This document shows, in pieces, positions 43,619 through 53,739 of a DNA stretch of 64,000 nucleotides (positions are counted from its first letter, which is position 1; every line of letters starts with the position of its first letter). Both the position numbers and the translations under genes were made by a program. Source of the DNA: CAIQQQ01 sp040399685 (GTDB lineage: Bacteria > Pseudomonadota > Alphaproteobacteria > Acetobacterales > Acetobacteraceae). The notes beneath the pieces are model-generated. The model had not been told where the DNA came from. It did not search any database and saw only the letters and a program-made list of their open reading frames with translations. Where the stretch lies: positions 1 through 64,000 of the forward strand of contig JBBART010000017.1 of assembly GCA_040399685.1 (NCBI GenBank), written 5' to 3'.

Positions 43619-45420
43619 TCAGACTGGAGAACGGCCTGCGCCGATTGGTTGAATGGCCGACAGCATTGCTGGTGGTGGTGGAAATGGTGGTGCTGCTGGC
43701 CGGGGTGGTCAGCCGCTTCGTGTTCCAGCACGCCTTCGTCTGGTCCGACGAACTGGCGTCCATCCTGTTCCTGTGGCTGGCGATGCTGGGCGCGGTGGTG
43801 GCCCTGCAACGCGGCGAGCATATGCGGCTGACGGCGGTGGTGACAGGCATGCAGCCCCGCTGGCGGGCACGGGCGGAGGCGCTGGCGGTGGCAGCGCCTG
43901 CCCTGTTCCTGCTGCTGTTGCTGCCATGGGCGCGCGAATACGCGCTGGATGAATGGGAGATCGAGACGCCGGCCCTGGGCTGGTCGAACATGGTGCGCGC
44001 CGGCGCCATTCCGGTGGGCTGCTTTCTCATGCTGCTGACCTGCGTCATCCGCCTTGGCCGGCTGGGCTGGCGGGATGTGGCGGTGGCGGTGGCGGGATTG
44101 GCCCTGGCCGCCTTGGCCCTGCGACTGGGCGCACCCTGGCTGAAGGCCATCGGCAACTGGAACCTGGCCGTGTTCTTCGTGGGCCTGCTGTTTGCCGGCG
44201 TGCTGCTGGGCGTGCCGATCGGGTTCGCCTTCGGAACCGCCACCCTCGCCTTCCTCGCCACCGTCACGCGGGTGCCGCTGACCATCGTCGTCAGCCGGAT
44301 GGATGAGGGCATGAGCGCGCTGGTGCTGTTGGCGGTGCCGTTGTTCGTCTTCCTCGGCCTGCTGATCGAAATGACCGGCATGGCCAAGGCGATGGTGGCG
44401 TTCCTCGCCTCCTTGCTCGGCCATGTGCGGGGCGGGCTGTCCTATGTGCTGCTGGGGGCGATGTATCTGGTCAGCGGCATTTCCGGCTCCAAGGCGGCCG
44501 ACATGGCGGCGGTGGCGCCGGTGCTGTTTCCAGAAATGAAGAAACGCGGCGCCAATGAGGGCGAGTTGGTGGCCATCCTTGCCGCATCCGGCGCCATGAC
44601 CGAGACCATCCCGCCGTCGCTGGTGCTGATCACCATCGGCTCCGTGACCGGGGTTTCGATCGCGGCCCTGTTCACCGGCGGGTTGTTGCCGGGCTTTGTG
44701 CTGGCATTGCTGCTCGCTGCGGTCGCACGCTGGCGGGCCGGGGCCGAAACGGCGGGCATCAAGGCAACCCGCGCCGAAATCCTGCGCACCTTCCTCTACG
44801 CCCTGCCCGCGCTGCTGCTGCCGTTCGTCATCCGCACCGCCGTGGTGCGCGGCGTGGCCACCGCCACCGAGGTCTCCACCATCGGCGTGGTGTATTCGGT
44901 GATCGCGGGCCTGGTGTTCTACCGGCAGTTCCCCTGGCGGCGGCTGTATCCGATGCTGATCGAGACCGCCTGCCTGTCCGGCGCCATTCTGTTCATTATC
45001 GGCACTGCCACCGGCATGGCCTGGGCGCTGACGCAATCGGGCTTTTCGAAGCAACTCGCCGTGGCCATGGGCTCTGTGCCCGGTGGCCAGTTCGGCTTTC
45101 TGCTGATCTCGATTGCGGCCTTCGTCATCCTGGGCAGCGTGCTGGAGGGCATTCCCGCCATCGTGCTGTTCGGGCCATTGCTGTTCCCGATTGCGCGGAG
45201 CATGGGCGTGAACGAGGTGCATTACGCGATGGTGGTTATTCTCGCGATGGGCATCGGCCTGTTCGCACCGCCGATGGGGGTTGGCTACTACGCCGCCTGC
45301 GCCATCGGGCGGGTGTCGCCGGATGCCGGCATGAAGCGGATCTGGCCGTATATGGCGGCCCTTCTGGCGGGGCTGATCGTGGTTGCCGCCATACCGTGGA
45401 TTTCAACCGGGTTCCTGTGA
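43615..45420 (+). CDS. Fused TRAP permease (DctQ-DctM)
   Basis: A 601-residue membrane protein. Residues 1 to about 170 form a four-span DctQ small-subunit domain (WSDELASILFLWLAMLGAVV); the rest is the DctM large subunit with about twelve spans (LLFAGVLLGVPIGFAF, ALVLLAVPLFVFLGLLIE, SGISGSKAADMAAVAP). The likely start is TTG 43615 in a TTGA overlap with the dctP stop; an ATG at 43552 would overlap dctP by 67 bp and adds no homology. Uses a sodium or proton gradient. Confidence 0.92.
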   Translation: MIRLENGLRRLVEWPTALLVVVEMVVLLAGVVSRFVFQHAFVWSDELASILFLWLAMLGAVVALQRGEHMRLTAVVTGMQPRWRARAEALAVAAPALFLLLLLPWAREYALDEWEIETPALGWSNMVRAGAIPVGCFLMLLTCVIRLGRLGWRDVAVAVAGLALAALALRLGAPWLKAIGNWNLAVFFVGLLFAGVLLGVPIGFAFGTATLAFLATVTRVPLTIVVSRMDEGMSALVLLAVPLFVFLGLLIEMTGMAKAMVAFLASLLGHVRGGLSYVLLGAMYLVSGISGSKAADMAAVAPVLFPEMKKRGANEGELVAILAASGAMTETIPPSLVLITIGSVTGVSIAALFTGGLLPGFVLALLLAAVARWRAGAETAGIKATRAEILRTFLYALPALLLPFVIRTAVVRGVATATEVSTIGVVYSVIAGLVFYRQFPWRRLYPMLIETACLSGAILFIIGTATGMAWALTQSGFSKQLAVAMGSVPGGQFGFLLISIAAFVILGSVLEGIPAIVLFGPLLFPIARSMGVNEVHYAMVVILAMGIGLFAPPMGVGYYAACAIGRVSPDAGMKRIWPYMAALLAGLIVVAAIPWISTGFL

Positions 45421-45505
45421 TGACCGACGCCGGGTTGCAGCATCGGCCGCGTAACGCCATCTGAACTAAGCGGTCAGCCGTGCAGAACACAAAGGATGAG
45501 GCGTG

Positions 45506-46036
45506 ATGGAACAGGCGACATTGGGCGGCGGCTGCTTTTGGTGCCTGGAGGCGGTCTATCAGGGCCTGCGCGGCGTGTCGGCGGTGAAATCCGGCTATGC
45601 GGCCGGCCATGTGGACAACCCCACCTACACCCAGGTCTGCGGCAAGCAGACCGGGCATGCCGAGGTGGTGCAGGTGACATTTGATTCCGCGGTGATCAGC
45701 TACGCCGATTTGCTGCGGGTGTTCTTCACCATCCACGACCCGACCACGCCGAACCGACAGGGCGCCGATGTGGCGCCGCAATACCGCTCCATCATCCTCA
45801 CCCATTCCGACGCGCAGGCTGCCACGGCGCGCGAGGTGATGGCGGAGATCGAGGCCGCCGGGGTGTGGGGCGCGCCGTTGGTGACGGAGCTGGAACCACT
45901 CGTGAAGTTCTGGCCCGCCGAGGCCGAGCATGACGACTACTTCAACCAGAACCCGGGCAGCGGCTATTGCCGGGCCGTGGTGGCGCCAAAAGTGCAGAAA
46001 TTCCGCAAGAGTTTCGCGGATCGGCTGAAGGCCTAA
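45506..46036 (+). CDS. msrA: Peptide methionine sulfoxide reductase MsrA
   Basis: A 176-residue enzyme that reduces methionine S-sulfoxide in proteins. The catalytic GGGCFWC (Cys 10, with Cys 13 nearby) begins almost at the N terminus, followed by GYAAG, NPTYTQVCGKQTGHAEVV, FFTIHDPTTPNRQG and QYRS. No signal peptide, so cytoplasmic. A GTG codon directly before ATG 45506 is an alternative start. The stop codon overlaps that of the converging dppF gene by 3 bases. Confidence 0.96.
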   Translation: MEQATLGGGCFWCLEAVYQGLRGVSAVKSGYAAGHVDNPTYTQVCGKQTGHAEVVQVTFDSAVISYADLLRVFFTIHDPTTPNRQGADVAPQYRSIILTHSDAQAATAREVMAEIEAAGVWGAPLVTELEPLVKFWPAEAEHDDYFNQNPGSGYCRAVVAPKVQKFRKSFADRLKA

Positions 46037-47010
46037 CCCGCCAGCAGGCACGCCACCGGCCAGGAGCCGCCTCGGTTTTCCAACCCTGGCCGTTCCTGGC
46101 TGCACCGTGCCACGGCAACCGGGCAGCGCGGATGAAACGCGCACCCGGATGGCGGCGACAACGGGCTCGGCAATTCGCCGCGCACTGCCGCCTCGCCGCG
46201 CAGCAATTTCGGCGTCATCTGCGGCACGGCGCGGATGAGCGCCTGCGTGTAAGGGTGGCGTGGGGCGGTGAAGAGCGCCTCCACCGGCCCGGTTTCCACA
46301 ATCCGCCCCAGATACATCACCGCCACCCGGTGCGTCATGTGGCGCACCAGGCGCAGATCATGGGTGATGAACACCAAGGCCAGCCCAAGCCGGGCCTGCA
46401 ATTCCACGAACAGATTGACGATCTGCGCCTGCACCGACACGTCCAGCGCGGACACAGGCTCGTCGGCGATAATCACCCGCGGTTCCACCGCCAAGGCGCG
46501 TGCAATACCGATGCGCTGGCGCTGGCCGCCGGAGAATTCATGCGGGTGCCGGGTGGCGGCGGTGGCGGGAAGCTGCACCAGATCCAGCAAGTGGGCGACG
46601 CGGGCGGGAATGTCGGCCTTCGGCACAATCCGGTGCACATGCAGCGCTTCGCCCAAGGTGGTGCCAACCGTCATGCGCGGGTTCAACGAGGCGTAGGGGT
46701 CTTGAAACACCATTTGCACCGAGCGGTTGAACTGCCGCCGTGCGGGGCCTTCCAGCGCCAGAACATCGGTTCCGTCAAAGCGGATGCTGCCCTCATCCGG
46801 CTCGATCAACCGCACCAGGCAACGCGCCAGGGTGGATTTGCCGCAGCCGCTTTCACCCACAATGCCGAGTGTCTCGCCGGCGCGAACTTCCAGGCTGACA
46901 TCGGACAGTGCCTGCACCACCGGGCGTGGCCGGCGTGCGATCATGTCCACCAGCCCGCGCTCGCCGGGGAAGCGGCGTGTGAGGCCCGTGACCTGAAGCA
47001 GCGCCGTCAC
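46033..47010 (-). CDS. Peptide-type ABC transporter ATPase, DppF-like (cluster 1)
   Basis: A 325-residue ABC ATPase with Walker A GESGCGKS, signature FSGGQRQR, Walker B IIADEPVSALD and the C-terminal oligopeptide-transporter ATPase extension (SGCAFHPRCPVA). It powers the cluster 1 permeases. The start is GTG 47010, overlapping the upstream ATPase stop in GTGA; the longer ORF extends inside that gene. Last gene of the minus-strand operon beginning at 53649. Confidence 0.9.
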   Translation of the reverse strand: MTALLQVTGLTRRFPGERGLVDMIARRPRPVVQALSDVSLEVRAGETLGIVGESGCGKSTLARCLVRLIEPDEGSIRFDGTDVLALEGPARRQFNRSVQMVFQDPYASLNPRMTVGTTLGEALHVHRIVPKADIPARVAHLLDLVQLPATAATRHPHEFSGGQRQRIGIARALAVEPRVIIADEPVSALDVSVQAQIVNLFVELQARLGLALVFITHDLRLVRHMTHRVAVMYLGRIVETGPVEALFTAPRHPYTQALIRAVPQMTPKLLRGEAAVRGELPSPLSPPSGCAFHPRCPVAVARCSQERPGLENRGGSWPVACLLAG

Positions 47011-47963
47011 AGCCGGTCTCGCGCGTAGCAGGCCATTTCGCGGGCACCCTCGACGATCAATCCCGGCCTGGTTGTGGCGCAGAGCGGTTCGGACACAGCA
47101 CAGCGCGGCATAAAGGCGCAGCCGGGCGACGGCGCATCCAGGCGCGGCGCCATGCCGGGAATCGGGATGAGTTTCGCCTGCGCCGCCCCGGTGCCGGGCA
47201 TCGCGCGCAGCAAAGCCTGTGTGTAGGCATGGCGCGGATGGGCGAAGACCTTGGCGGTGGGGCCAGCCTCGCACACGCGTCCGGCATACATCACCACCAC
47301 CCGCTCAGCAGTTTCGGCCACCACGCCCAGATCATGCGTCACCAGCAGCAGCGCCATGCCGAGTTCGTCTTTCAGGCGCAGCAGCAGGCGCAGGATCTGG
47401 TCCTGAATGGTCACGTCCAATGCCGTTGTCGGCTCATCGGCCAGCAGCAGCGCCGGAGACGATGCGAGGGCGATGGCGATCATGGCGCGTTGGCGCATGC
47501 CGCCGGAGAATTCATGCGGATATTGCCCCAGCCGCGTGGCGCCGGCGGCGATGCCGACATGGTCGAGCAATTCCAGCGCCCGCCGGCGACGGGCCGATTT
47601 GTCCAGAGTGGTGTGGGCGACAAGCGATTCGTCGATTTGCAGCCCAATCGGCAGCACCGGGTTCAACGCCGCCATCGGTTCCTGAAACACGATGCCGATC
47701 TGGCAGCCACGGATGCGCCGCATCGGCTCTTCGGGCATCGTCAGCAGATCCTGCCCCTGCCATGTCACCCGGCCAGAAACGGTGGCGTTGGCGTGCAGAA
47801 GACGTGCGATGGCGCGCAGCGTGACGGATTTGCCGGACCCGCTTTCGCCGACCAATCCCACCACCTCGCCAGGGGCCACATCGAGATCGACGCCGTCCAC
47901 AGCGAACACCTTGCTGTCGCGCGCCGTGAACACCACGCGCAGATCGCGCACCGACAGGCTCAT
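47007..47963 (-). CDS. Peptide-type ABC transporter ATPase, DppD-like (cluster 1)
   Basis: A 318-residue ABC ATPase: Walker A GESGSGKS, signature FSGGMRQR, Walker B LLADEPTTALD, and the C-terminal cysteine-bearing extension SPGCAFMPRCAV typical of DppD/OppD. Start ATG 47963 overlaps the upstream permease stop by 4 nt. It pairs with the DppF-like ATPase as a heterodimer on the cytoplasmic face. Confidence 0.9.
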   Translation of the reverse strand: MSLSVRDLRVVFTARDSKVFAVDGVDLDVAPGEVVGLVGESGSGKSVTLRAIARLLHANATVSGRVTWQGQDLLTMPEEPMRRIRGCQIGIVFQEPMAALNPVLPIGLQIDESLVAHTTLDKSARRRRALELLDHVGIAAGATRLGQYPHEFSGGMRQRAMIAIALASSPALLLADEPTTALDVTIQDQILRLLLRLKDELGMALLLVTHDLGVVAETAERVVVMYAGRVCEAGPTAKVFAHPRHAYTQALLRAMPGTGAAQAKLIPIPGMAPRLDAPSPGCAFMPRCAVSEPLCATTRPGLIVEGAREMACYARDRL

Positions 47964-48763
47964 CGCTTCACATCCAACAATGCCGCCAGCCCATCGCCGG
48001 TGAGCGAAAACCCCAGCCCCGCAAGCACGATGGCAACACCCGGTGCGAGGCTGATCCACGGGGCGGTGGTGAAGAAATTGCGGCCATCGGCAATCAGCAC
48101 GCCCCATTCCGCCTCGGGCGGCTGTGCACCCAGGCCGACATAGCCGAGCGACGAACCCAGCAGAATCGCCAACGCCATGTCGGTCACGGCATAGACCAGC
48201 ACAGGGCGGATCGCATTCGGCAGCACGTGGCGAAACAGGATGCGGCTGGTGCTGTAGCCCAGCACCCGACCGGCCGCGACGTAATCGGCCGCCTTCTGCA
48301 CCCGCACCTCGCCGCGCATCAGGCGGGCATAGACCACCCAGCCGACGCAGGCGACGGCGATATACATGTTGATCAGCCCCGGCCCCAGAATGGCCACCAC
48401 CGCGATCACCAGCACCAAAAATGGAAAGGTGATGACCAGATCAGCCAAACGGCCGAACACCGCATCCGCCACGCCACCGAACCAGCCCACCAGCAACCCG
48501 ATCAGGGTGCCAATGATCAACGGCCCTCCCATCGCGAACACCGCGATTTGCAGGTCTATCCGGGCGGCGGCGATGGTGCGGCTGAGGATGTCGCGGCCGA
48601 ACTGGTCGGTGCCGAAAATATGCTCGGGTGACGGTGGCGCCAGCAACGCCGCGAAATCGAACGCCAGCGGGTCATGCGGCATGAACCAGCCCGGCACGAG
48701 GGCGGCCGTCACCATCACGCTCAACAGGCTGCATCCGGCAATCAACGGCAGCTTCGCCCTCAT
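47960..48763 (-). CDS. Peptide-type ABC transporter permease, DppC-like (cluster 1)
   Basis: A 267-residue inner membrane permease with about six spans. DppC hallmarks are the HIFGTDQFGRDILSR segment after the first span and the EAA-like cytoplasmic loop YVAAGRVLGYSTSRILFRHV. Coupled by 4-nt overlaps to the DppB-like gene upstream and the DppD-like gene downstream. Confidence 0.93.
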   Translation of the reverse strand: MRAKLPLIAGCSLLSVMVTAALVPGWFMPHDPLAFDFAALLAPPSPEHIFGTDQFGRDILSRTIAAARIDLQIAVFAMGGPLIIGTLIGLLVGWFGGVADAVFGRLADLVITFPFLVLVIAVVAILGPGLINMYIAVACVGWVVYARLMRGEVRVQKAADYVAAGRVLGYSTSRILFRHVLPNAIRPVLVYAVTDMALAILLGSSLGYVGLGAQPPEAEWGVLIADGRNFFTTAPWISLAPGVAIVLAGLGFSLTGDGLAALLDVKR

Positions 48764-49698
48764 CGTCCCACCCGCGGGTCAAGCCACATCTGCACGATGT
48801 CAGTCACCAGAAACGCCAGCGACACCAGCACCGCCAGCACCAACGTCAAAGCCTGAATCACGGGATAATCGCGTGCGAAGATGCTCTCCACCATCAGGCG
48901 CCCCACGCCCGGCACGGCAAACACGCTCTCGGTGATGACAGCGCCGCCCAGCAGCGAGCCCACATGCAGCCCCACCAGCGTGACGGTTGCGATCAACGCG
49001 TTGCGCAACACATGCCGGCCCAGAATCACCTGCGAGCGCAGTCCCTTGGCGCGGGCGAAATCGACGAACTCCGCTGTCAGCACCTGCAAGATCGCTCCGC
49101 GCAGGCTGCGCATCAGCACGGCCGCGAAGCTGAACGCCAGCGTGCAGGCGGGCAGGAACAAATGCCACAGATGCTCGCCCAGACCTTCCCCATAGCCGCC
49201 CACCGGAAACAGATGCAGCCAGGCGGCGAACACCGTCAGCAGCAACAGCCCGACATAGAAAATCGGCGTGGAAAGCCCCACCTGAAACACAGAGCGGATC
49301 AACAGATCCGGCCAGCGATCGGCCCGTAAAGCCGCGATGAACGCCAGCGGCACCGCCGCCACAACGGCGATGAGAGCGGCAAGCCCGGTCAGCATCAGCG
49401 TCGCGGGCAGTCTTTCGGCGATCAGACGCGTCACTGGCACGCGATAGGCAATCGATTCACCGAACTCGCCGCGCATGACGCCTGCGAGAAATCCCCAGAG
49501 CTGCACAGGGATCGATCGATCCAGCCCCAATTGTGCCGTCAGCCTGGCAATTGTGGCATCGCTCGCGCGGTCGCCTAGCACGGCCGATACCGGATCTCCC
49601 GGCAGCAGCCGCGCCAGCACGAACACCGCAAGTCCGATCGCCAGAAAACTGGGGACGATCTGCGCCAATCGCCCCAGCAGCCACGCGCCTCTGTTCAC
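48760..49698 (-). CDS. Peptide-type ABC transporter permease, DppB-like (cluster 1)
   Basis: A 312-residue permease with about six spans: N-terminal FVLARLLPGDPVSAV, then STPIFYVGLLLL and the EAA-like loop EFVDFARAKGLRSQVILGRHVLRNAL. Coupled by 4 nt to the binding-protein gene. It forms the channel with the DppC-like subunit. Confidence 0.93.
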   Translation of the reverse strand: MNRGAWLLGRLAQIVPSFLAIGLAVFVLARLLPGDPVSAVLGDRASDATIARLTAQLGLDRSIPVQLWGFLAGVMRGEFGESIAYRVPVTRLIAERLPATLMLTGLAALIAVVAAVPLAFIAALRADRWPDLLIRSVFQVGLSTPIFYVGLLLLTVFAAWLHLFPVGGYGEGLGEHLWHLFLPACTLAFSFAAVLMRSLRGAILQVLTAEFVDFARAKGLRSQVILGRHVLRNALIATVTLVGLHVGSLLGGAVITESVFAVPGVGRLMVESIFARDYPVIQALTLVLAVLVSLAFLVTDIVQMWLDPRVGR

Positions 49699-51305
49699 TT
49701 GGCGACAGCAGCGGATTCGAACATGTTGTTGCCAAGCGGGATCTGCACAAATCCCGTCACGTTCTTCCGGAACACCACCGGATACGGCGTTTCATACAGG
49801 AACAGGATGGGTGCTGAGGCGGCGTAGATTTCCTGAATTTCCTTGTACTGCGCGGCACGTTTCGCCGGATCAACCTCTTCCTGGCTGGCGAGATAGATCG
49901 CATCCAGCTTCTTGTCCTGCCAGCCGGAATGCAGGCTGGCGATGTTGGGAAAATAGGCGAAATACGAGGTGATCTGGCCCGGATCGGCGATGTCGTTGGT
50001 CCAGGCGGCGGTGCGCATCGAGAAATCGTCGGCGCGATACCGCTTGGTCAGCGTGGCGTTGTCGACCGGTTCGATCTTCAGCTTCACGCCAATCGCCGCC
50101 CACATCTGCTGCACCGTCGTCAGAATGTTCAGCCCATCCTGGTTGCCGGCCACCATCAGGCTGGACGTCTCGAACCCGTTTGGGAAACCTGCTTCCACCA
50201 ACAGCGCCTTTGCCTTGGCAATGTCGTGTTTGTAGAGCTCCTGCTTGTAGTGCAGCGGCGTGGTGCGGCTCATGAACGATGTCATCGGCACGCCCAGGCC
50301 CTGGGTGACGATGGCGATCAGCGCGTCCTTGTTGACGGCATAGTTCAGCGCCTGGCGGACCTTGACGTTGCCGAGCGGATTGGCCGTGCCGTCCTTCAGC
50401 TTCTCACGGCAGTTCATCGTCAGATACGCCACGCGCGTGGACGGCCACAATTCCATCCGCAGATTCGGATCGGCCTGCAATTCCTTCACCCGCGTGTAGG
50501 GCACGAACTCGGTGCCCTGCAGTTCGCCTGCCTTCAATTTGAGCAAACGCGTGCTGTCATCAGGGATGATCTGGAATTCCAGTTCATCGACATACGGCAG
50601 CGCCTGGCCGTCTTCGCCCTGCTTCCAATAATATTTGTTGCGCACCAACTTCATCGACACGCCGCGCTTCCATTCCGCCAACAGGAACGGACCGGTGCCG
50701 ACCGGCTTTTCGGCATAGGCCTTGGCCTTCTCGTCCTCGGTGGCGCCGGGGGCAGCCTCGAACAGCTTTTGCGGCAAAATGGCGGTGTTGAACGTGGCCA
50801 GGGCCGCCAGAATCGACGGGTCGGGCACCTTGAGCGACACCTTGATCGAAGTCGGGCTCACGATCTCGACGGCGGTGATGGAGGCCACGAGGTCGGTCCA
50901 GGGACCGTTCTTCGGCGCGCGGCAGCGATCCAGCGACCACTTCACATCCGACGCCTGCAACGGCGTGCCGTCGGCAAACTTCACGCCCTCGCGCAAAGTG
51001 AGCATGACGGTCTTGCCGCCGTCCTGCAGGTCCCATTTCGTGGCAAGCCCTGCCTGCACGCCAAGGCCGTCCTTGGTGGGCTGCAGCAGCGTGTCATACA
51101 AATTGGTCATGACCCAGATATCGACGTTGGCGTCGTTCAGAACCGGGTCGAGAAACTGGCTGTCGGCATAACGGCCGAACACCAGCTTGCCGCCGCGGAC
51201 GGGGGCCGCCTGGGCGGTGCCGGACAGGCCCAGCAGCGGAAATACCGTAAAGCTTGCCGCCAGGGCGAGGGCCGAACGACGCGTGAGACCGGTAATCTTG
51301 TCCAT
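49695..51305 (-). CDS. Peptide-type ABC transporter binding protein (SBP family 5)
   Basis: A 536-residue periplasmic binding protein of the peptide/nickel/opine family with a Tat-like signal (LTRRSALALAASFTVFPLLG). Features include GGKLVFGRYADSQFLDPVL, LREGVKFADGTPLQASDVKWSLDR and PVGTGPFLLAEWKRG. Ligands in this family range from peptides to opines and glycosides. ATG 51305 gives the signal peptide. It is 25 nt downstream of the molybdenum-hydroxylase gene and is the only binding protein among the Dpp genes of the window. Confidence 0.93.
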   Translation of the reverse strand: MDKITGLTRRSALALAASFTVFPLLGLSGTAQAAPVRGGKLVFGRYADSQFLDPVLNDANVDIWVMTNLYDTLLQPTKDGLGVQAGLATKWDLQDGGKTVMLTLREGVKFADGTPLQASDVKWSLDRCRAPKNGPWTDLVASITAVEIVSPTSIKVSLKVPDPSILAALATFNTAILPQKLFEAAPGATEDEKAKAYAEKPVGTGPFLLAEWKRGVSMKLVRNKYYWKQGEDGQALPYVDELEFQIIPDDSTRLLKLKAGELQGTEFVPYTRVKELQADPNLRMELWPSTRVAYLTMNCREKLKDGTANPLGNVKVRQALNYAVNKDALIAIVTQGLGVPMTSFMSRTTPLHYKQELYKHDIAKAKALLVEAGFPNGFETSSLMVAGNQDGLNILTTVQQMWAAIGVKLKIEPVDNATLTKRYRADDFSMRTAAWTNDIADPGQITSYFAYFPNIASLHSGWQDKKLDAIYLASQEEVDPAKRAAQYKEIQEIYAASAPILFLYETPYPVVFRKNVTGFVQIPLGNNMFESAAVAK

Positions 51306-51330
51306 GAAACCCCCGTTTATGTGCAGCCAG

Positions 51331-53649
51331 CTATGCAAACGTGGTGCCACTCCCTGAATCTGTCAACGCCTGCCAAATTCGCTCCGGTGTGGCCGGCATG
51401 TCGAGCCGGCGGACACCGCGCGCCCACACGGCATCCACCAGCGCGTTCATCACCGCCGGACACGCACCGGCCGCCCCCGCCTCGCCACATCCCTTGACGC
51501 CCAAAGGATTGGCCGGGGACGGGGTGGGCCGATAGACCAGTTCGAGCGATGGCAGTTCGTCAGCGCGGGGGATCTGGTAGTCCATGAACGAGCCGGTCAG
51601 CACCTGGCCATCCGCGTCATGCACCACGCGCTCGCATGAGGCCTGGCCGATGCCCTGCACCACGCCGCCCTGCATCTGGCCTTCGAGCAGCATCGGGTTC
51701 AGCACACGCCCGAAATCATGCACCATCGTGTAGCGGTCCAACCGCCATTCGCCGGTTTCGGGGTCGATCTCCACTTCGGCGATGTGGCAGCCGTTCGGGA
51801 AGGATGGCGTGCTGGGCTGGAAGAACCCGCTGGCTGCCAGAACGCCGTCGCCGATGCGGTGGGCCACCTCGTCCCATCCCACCATGCGGTCGGTGCCAGC
51901 CACGGCGAAGCAGCCGTCGCGGAATTCGATGTCCGGCTCGGCGGCCTCCAGCGCATCGGCTGCGAGCGGGATCGCCCGGCGCACCAGATCATCCCCGGCC
52001 GCTGCAATCGCGGCGCCGCCGATGCCGAGCGAGGCAGACCCGCCCGTGCCATGGCCGGACGGAATGCGCGCGGTGTCACCCTGCACGACATCGATCAAAT
52101 CGGACTCGATGCCGAGTTGCGCTGCGATCAGTTGGGCGAAGACGGTCTCATGCCCCTGCCCGTTCGACATGGTGCCGCTCAGCACCGTCACGCGGCCATC
52201 GCCGCGCATCTCGATCCATGCCGTCTCGGACCATGCGCCGGCCACGCGCTCGCAATATTGCGCCATGCCGGTGCCGCGCAGCAGGCCCTTGGCGGCGGAG
52301 GCAGCGCGGCGAGCCGGGAAATCGGCCAGTTGGGCCTGGGCCTGGGCGGCGGCCAGCATGCCGGGGAAATCGCCACTGTCGTAGACGAGGCCAAGCGGGG
52401 TTCGATACGGCCACGCATCCGGCTGCAACAGATTGCGCGCGCGCAATTCGGCTGGATCGACGCCGATTTCACGCGCCGCCTGGTCCACCAGCCGTTCCAG
52501 CAGATAGACCGATTCCGGGCGTCCGGCACCGCGATACACCTCGGTGGGGGCAGTGTTGCTGAACACGCCGTCCACCGTCACCGCAATGCAGGGCAGCCGA
52601 TACACCCCGGCCAGAACCTGGGTGTTGGCGGTGGGAGAAAGCTGGCCCTTGGGCGCCAGATACGCGCCGATGGCCGCGATGCTGCCCACCCGTAGGCCGA
52701 GGAAATGGCCGTTCGCGTCCATCGCCAGTTCGCCGATGGTCACGTTGTCACGCGCCTGATAATCGGAGGTGAAGCTGTCGCTGCGCCCACCGATCCAGGC
52801 CACGTTCCGGCCCAGCGCACGGGCCGCGTGCAGCACCAGCGCCTGCTCGGGATATAGGGCGTTCTTGATGCCGAAACTGCCGCCCACATCGGCCACCAGC
52901 ACCCGCACGGCGTCACGCGGAACGCCCAGAACGTCGTCAGCCAGCGCATCGCGCAGGGCGTGCGGCATTTGCGTTCCGGTTTGCAGGACGAACTGTCCGG
53001 TTTCAGGATCGAACGCCCCGATGGCGCCTCGGTTTTCCAGGCTGGCGACGTGAATGCGGTTGTTCACCACTTCAATCCGCGTCACATGGGCGGCACCTGC
53101 GAAGGCCACGTTCACGGCAACCTCATCGCCCGCCTGCCAGCGAAAGCAGCGATTGCCGGCCGCTTCGTCCCACACCAGCGGCGCATCGTCGGCCGCAGCC
53201 GCCTTGGTGTCGGTCACACTGGGCAGGATGTCGTAATCGACGATGATCTGCTCGGCCGCGTCGGTGGCCTGTCGCTCGGTTTCAGCCACCACCATCGCCA
53301 CATTGTCACCGACATGGCGCACCCGACCGATGGCCAACAGCGGATGGCGTGGACGAAACATATAGCTCTGGTCAGCAGGTGTTCCTGTGAAGCGCGCCAG
53401 ATCGCTGCCGGCGGGGATGCCGCCCAACGCCGCGATGTCAGCACCGGTATAGATGGCCAACACGCCAGGCAGTGCGCCGGCGGATGTCGTGTCGATGTGG
53501 CGCACCATTGCATGGGCATGCGGACTGCGCAGCATCACCGCACACGCCGTGCCCGGCATCACCAGATCGGCGGTGAAATGACCTTGCCCCGTGAGCAGGC
53601 GGCGGTCTTCCCGGCGTGTCACGCTTTGGCCGAACGCATTGGCACCCAT
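51331..53649 (-). CDS. Molybdenum hydroxylase large subunit, orphan (form II type)
   Basis: A 772-residue large subunit of the xanthine dehydrogenase/aldehyde oxidase/CoxL family. It has the form II-type signature YRGAGRPES near residue 368, SNGQGHETVFAQL, and the catalytic glutamate in GCGEAGAAG near 721. No FAD-binding or 2Fe-2S subunit gene adjoins it; the nearest are coxM and coxS at 57.6-61.4 kb. GGGAGGAAT precedes ATG 53649. It leads the minus-strand operon with the binding protein and dppBCDF, hinting that it hydroxylates the transported compound or its product. Confidence 0.88.
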   Translation of the reverse strand: MGANAFGQSVTRREDRRLLTGQGHFTADLVMPGTACAVMLRSPHAHAMVRHIDTTSAGALPGVLAIYTGADIAALGGIPAGSDLARFTGTPADQSYMFRPRHPLLAIGRVRHVGDNVAMVVAETERQATDAAEQIIVDYDILPSVTDTKAAAADDAPLVWDEAAGNRCFRWQAGDEVAVNVAFAGAAHVTRIEVVNNRIHVASLENRGAIGAFDPETGQFVLQTGTQMPHALRDALADDVLGVPRDAVRVLVADVGGSFGIKNALYPEQALVLHAARALGRNVAWIGGRSDSFTSDYQARDNVTIGELAMDANGHFLGLRVGSIAAIGAYLAPKGQLSPTANTQVLAGVYRLPCIAVTVDGVFSNTAPTEVYRGAGRPESVYLLERLVDQAAREIGVDPAELRARNLLQPDAWPYRTPLGLVYDSGDFPGMLAAAQAQAQLADFPARRAASAAKGLLRGTGMAQYCERVAGAWSETAWIEMRGDGRVTVLSGTMSNGQGHETVFAQLIAAQLGIESDLIDVVQGDTARIPSGHGTGGSASLGIGGAAIAAAGDDLVRRAIPLAADALEAAEPDIEFRDGCFAVAGTDRMVGWDEVAHRIGDGVLAASGFFQPSTPSFPNGCHIAEVEIDPETGEWRLDRYTMVHDFGRVLNPMLLEGQMQGGVVQGIGQASCERVVHDADGQVLTGSFMDYQIPRADELPSLELVYRPTPSPANPLGVKGCGEAGAAGACPAVMNALVDAVWARGVRRLDMPATPERIWQALTDSGSGTTFA

Positions 53650-53739
53650 GAGAATATTCCTCCCGGCAAGGGTTGCGCGTGCCGGATGGCTGTGCGCGCA
53701 ATCTCCGCTCAGCATGCAGGAGAGAGTCATGCGCCGGCA
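53650..53739. promoter_or_regulatory. Divergent promoter region between two Dpp operons
   Basis: This 90-bp gap must drive both the molybdenum hydroxylase/binding protein/dppBCDF operon (minus) and dppDFBC (plus). It contains TTGCGCG (53673-53679) facing CGCGCAA (53695-53701), a possible operator for joint control. No clear hexamers. Confidence 0.4.
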